Assembly (NCBI GenBank): GCA_945889495.1
Contig: CAMDBU010000033.1
Coordinates: 1 to 42,045, forward strand
Source: Syntrophobacter sp. SbD2
Lineage (GTDB): Bacteria; Desulfobacterota; Binatia; UBA9968
Reading direction: 5' to 3'
Length of the DNA: 42,045 nucleotides
Numbering within the stretch: the first letter of the stretch is position 1; each line of letters begins with the position of its first letter. A program made the translations under genes and the position numbers. The notes beneath the pieces were generated by a model. It saw only the letters and a program-made list of their open reading frames with translations, made no database searches and was not told the DNA's origin. This document shows positions 41,919 to 42,045 of this stretch, in pieces.

Positions 41919-42045
41919 TCAAGCTTTCTGAAGAAAAGTATCAGACCAACAAGTTTTATGTTTGATCATAGAATTGAGAATCGTGAGCAGCTTGCGCATG
42001 CAAGCGATGAGAGCGACTTTGAACAGTTTACCCTTCGCTTTCAGC
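41919..42045 (-). mobile_element. IS110-family transposase, C-terminal end (partial, runs off the window)
   Basis: Reading the minus strand from 42044 gives an open frame of about 41 codons ending in TGA at 41921-41919: it starts LKAKGKLFKVALIACMRKLL and goes on TILNSMIKHKTCWSD. This is the characteristic C-terminus of IS110/IS1111-type transposases, whose usual pattern is '..K.ALtAcMRKLL.iLNaMl....pW'. The last residues after the W look unlike the family and may already be target DNA. Most of the element lies right of the window. Confidence 0.8.

Noticed and set aside
1-42045. CRISPR arrays, tRNA or rRNA genes, complete prophage or replication origin
   Set aside because: Reading through the window I saw no regularly spaced direct repeats, no tRNA T-loop with matching acceptor stem, no rRNA-like stretch and no DnaA-box cluster. 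The GGTTTGAACC in stem 1 near 30025 resembles a T-loop only superficially.

Overview
The window reads as a GC-rich chromosome segment from a Gram-negative, outer-membrane-bearing bacterium. It encodes BamA, Skp, LolCE/LolD, most of the Raetz lipid A pathway and a heptose-type LPS core. LpxI in place of LpxH, a Suf-type Fe-S operon with SufU/SufT, orphan NMT1/TauA-like substrate-binding proteins and a stand-alone amidohydrolase are a combination I associate with uncultivated Desulfobacterota-like or Binatota/Tectomicrobia-type lineages. That placement is inference; no rRNA or other phylogenetic marker settles it.

Layout. (1) 1-6953, accessory region, plus strand: a RelE/ParE toxin cut off from its antitoxin, an orphan periplasmic binding protein, a cytochrome c/Vgb-propeller fusion followed by a good intrinsic terminator, an M6-type metalloprotease without a signal peptide, and an amidohydrolase coupled to a second orphan binding protein. 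(2) 6954-7487, minus strand: peptide deformylase. (3) 7603-13344: a strong sigma70-like promoter with an IscR-type palindrome embedded in it drives an Rrf2 regulator, then sufC-sufD-sufS-sufU-sufT and a second MIP18-domain gene, followed by a truncated hemoglobin. sufB is absent. (4) 13445-17817: metF, lysS, and a LolC/E permease with LolD. (5) 17866-30020: bamA-skp-lpxD-fabZ-lpxA-lpxI-(Gfo/Idh oxidoreductase)-lpxB-waaA-lpxK-gmhB-sugar epimerase, tightly packed. msbA is not at its common place beside lpxB/waaA/lpxK. (6) 30021-30114: three stem-loops in a row, the last terminator-like. (7) 30136-41279: a VOC-fold protein, a 55-residue Trm112/YcaR-type zinc protein, WaaF, then an LPS-core operon in which glycosyltransferases alternate with three separate WaaP/KdkA-like sugar kinases, plus two methyltransferases and three GT2 glycosyltransferases. 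(8) 41225-42045, minus strand: a methyltransferase that appears to have lost its N-terminus to an IS110-family element, whose transposase C-terminus runs off the right edge.

How the genes work together: regions 5 and 7 together cover outer-membrane protein insertion, lipid A synthesis, Kdo addition, heptose supply and transfer, and phosphorylation and elongation of the core, so the second half of the window is an envelope-building locus. The Suf operon is a separate, self-regulated Fe-S assembly unit. The best places to look for something new are the sufB-less suf operon with its trHb neighbour, the three-kinase core operon with overlapping reading frames, the Gfo/Idh gene inside the lpx operon, the unusual M6 protein, and the IS110 junction at the right edge.
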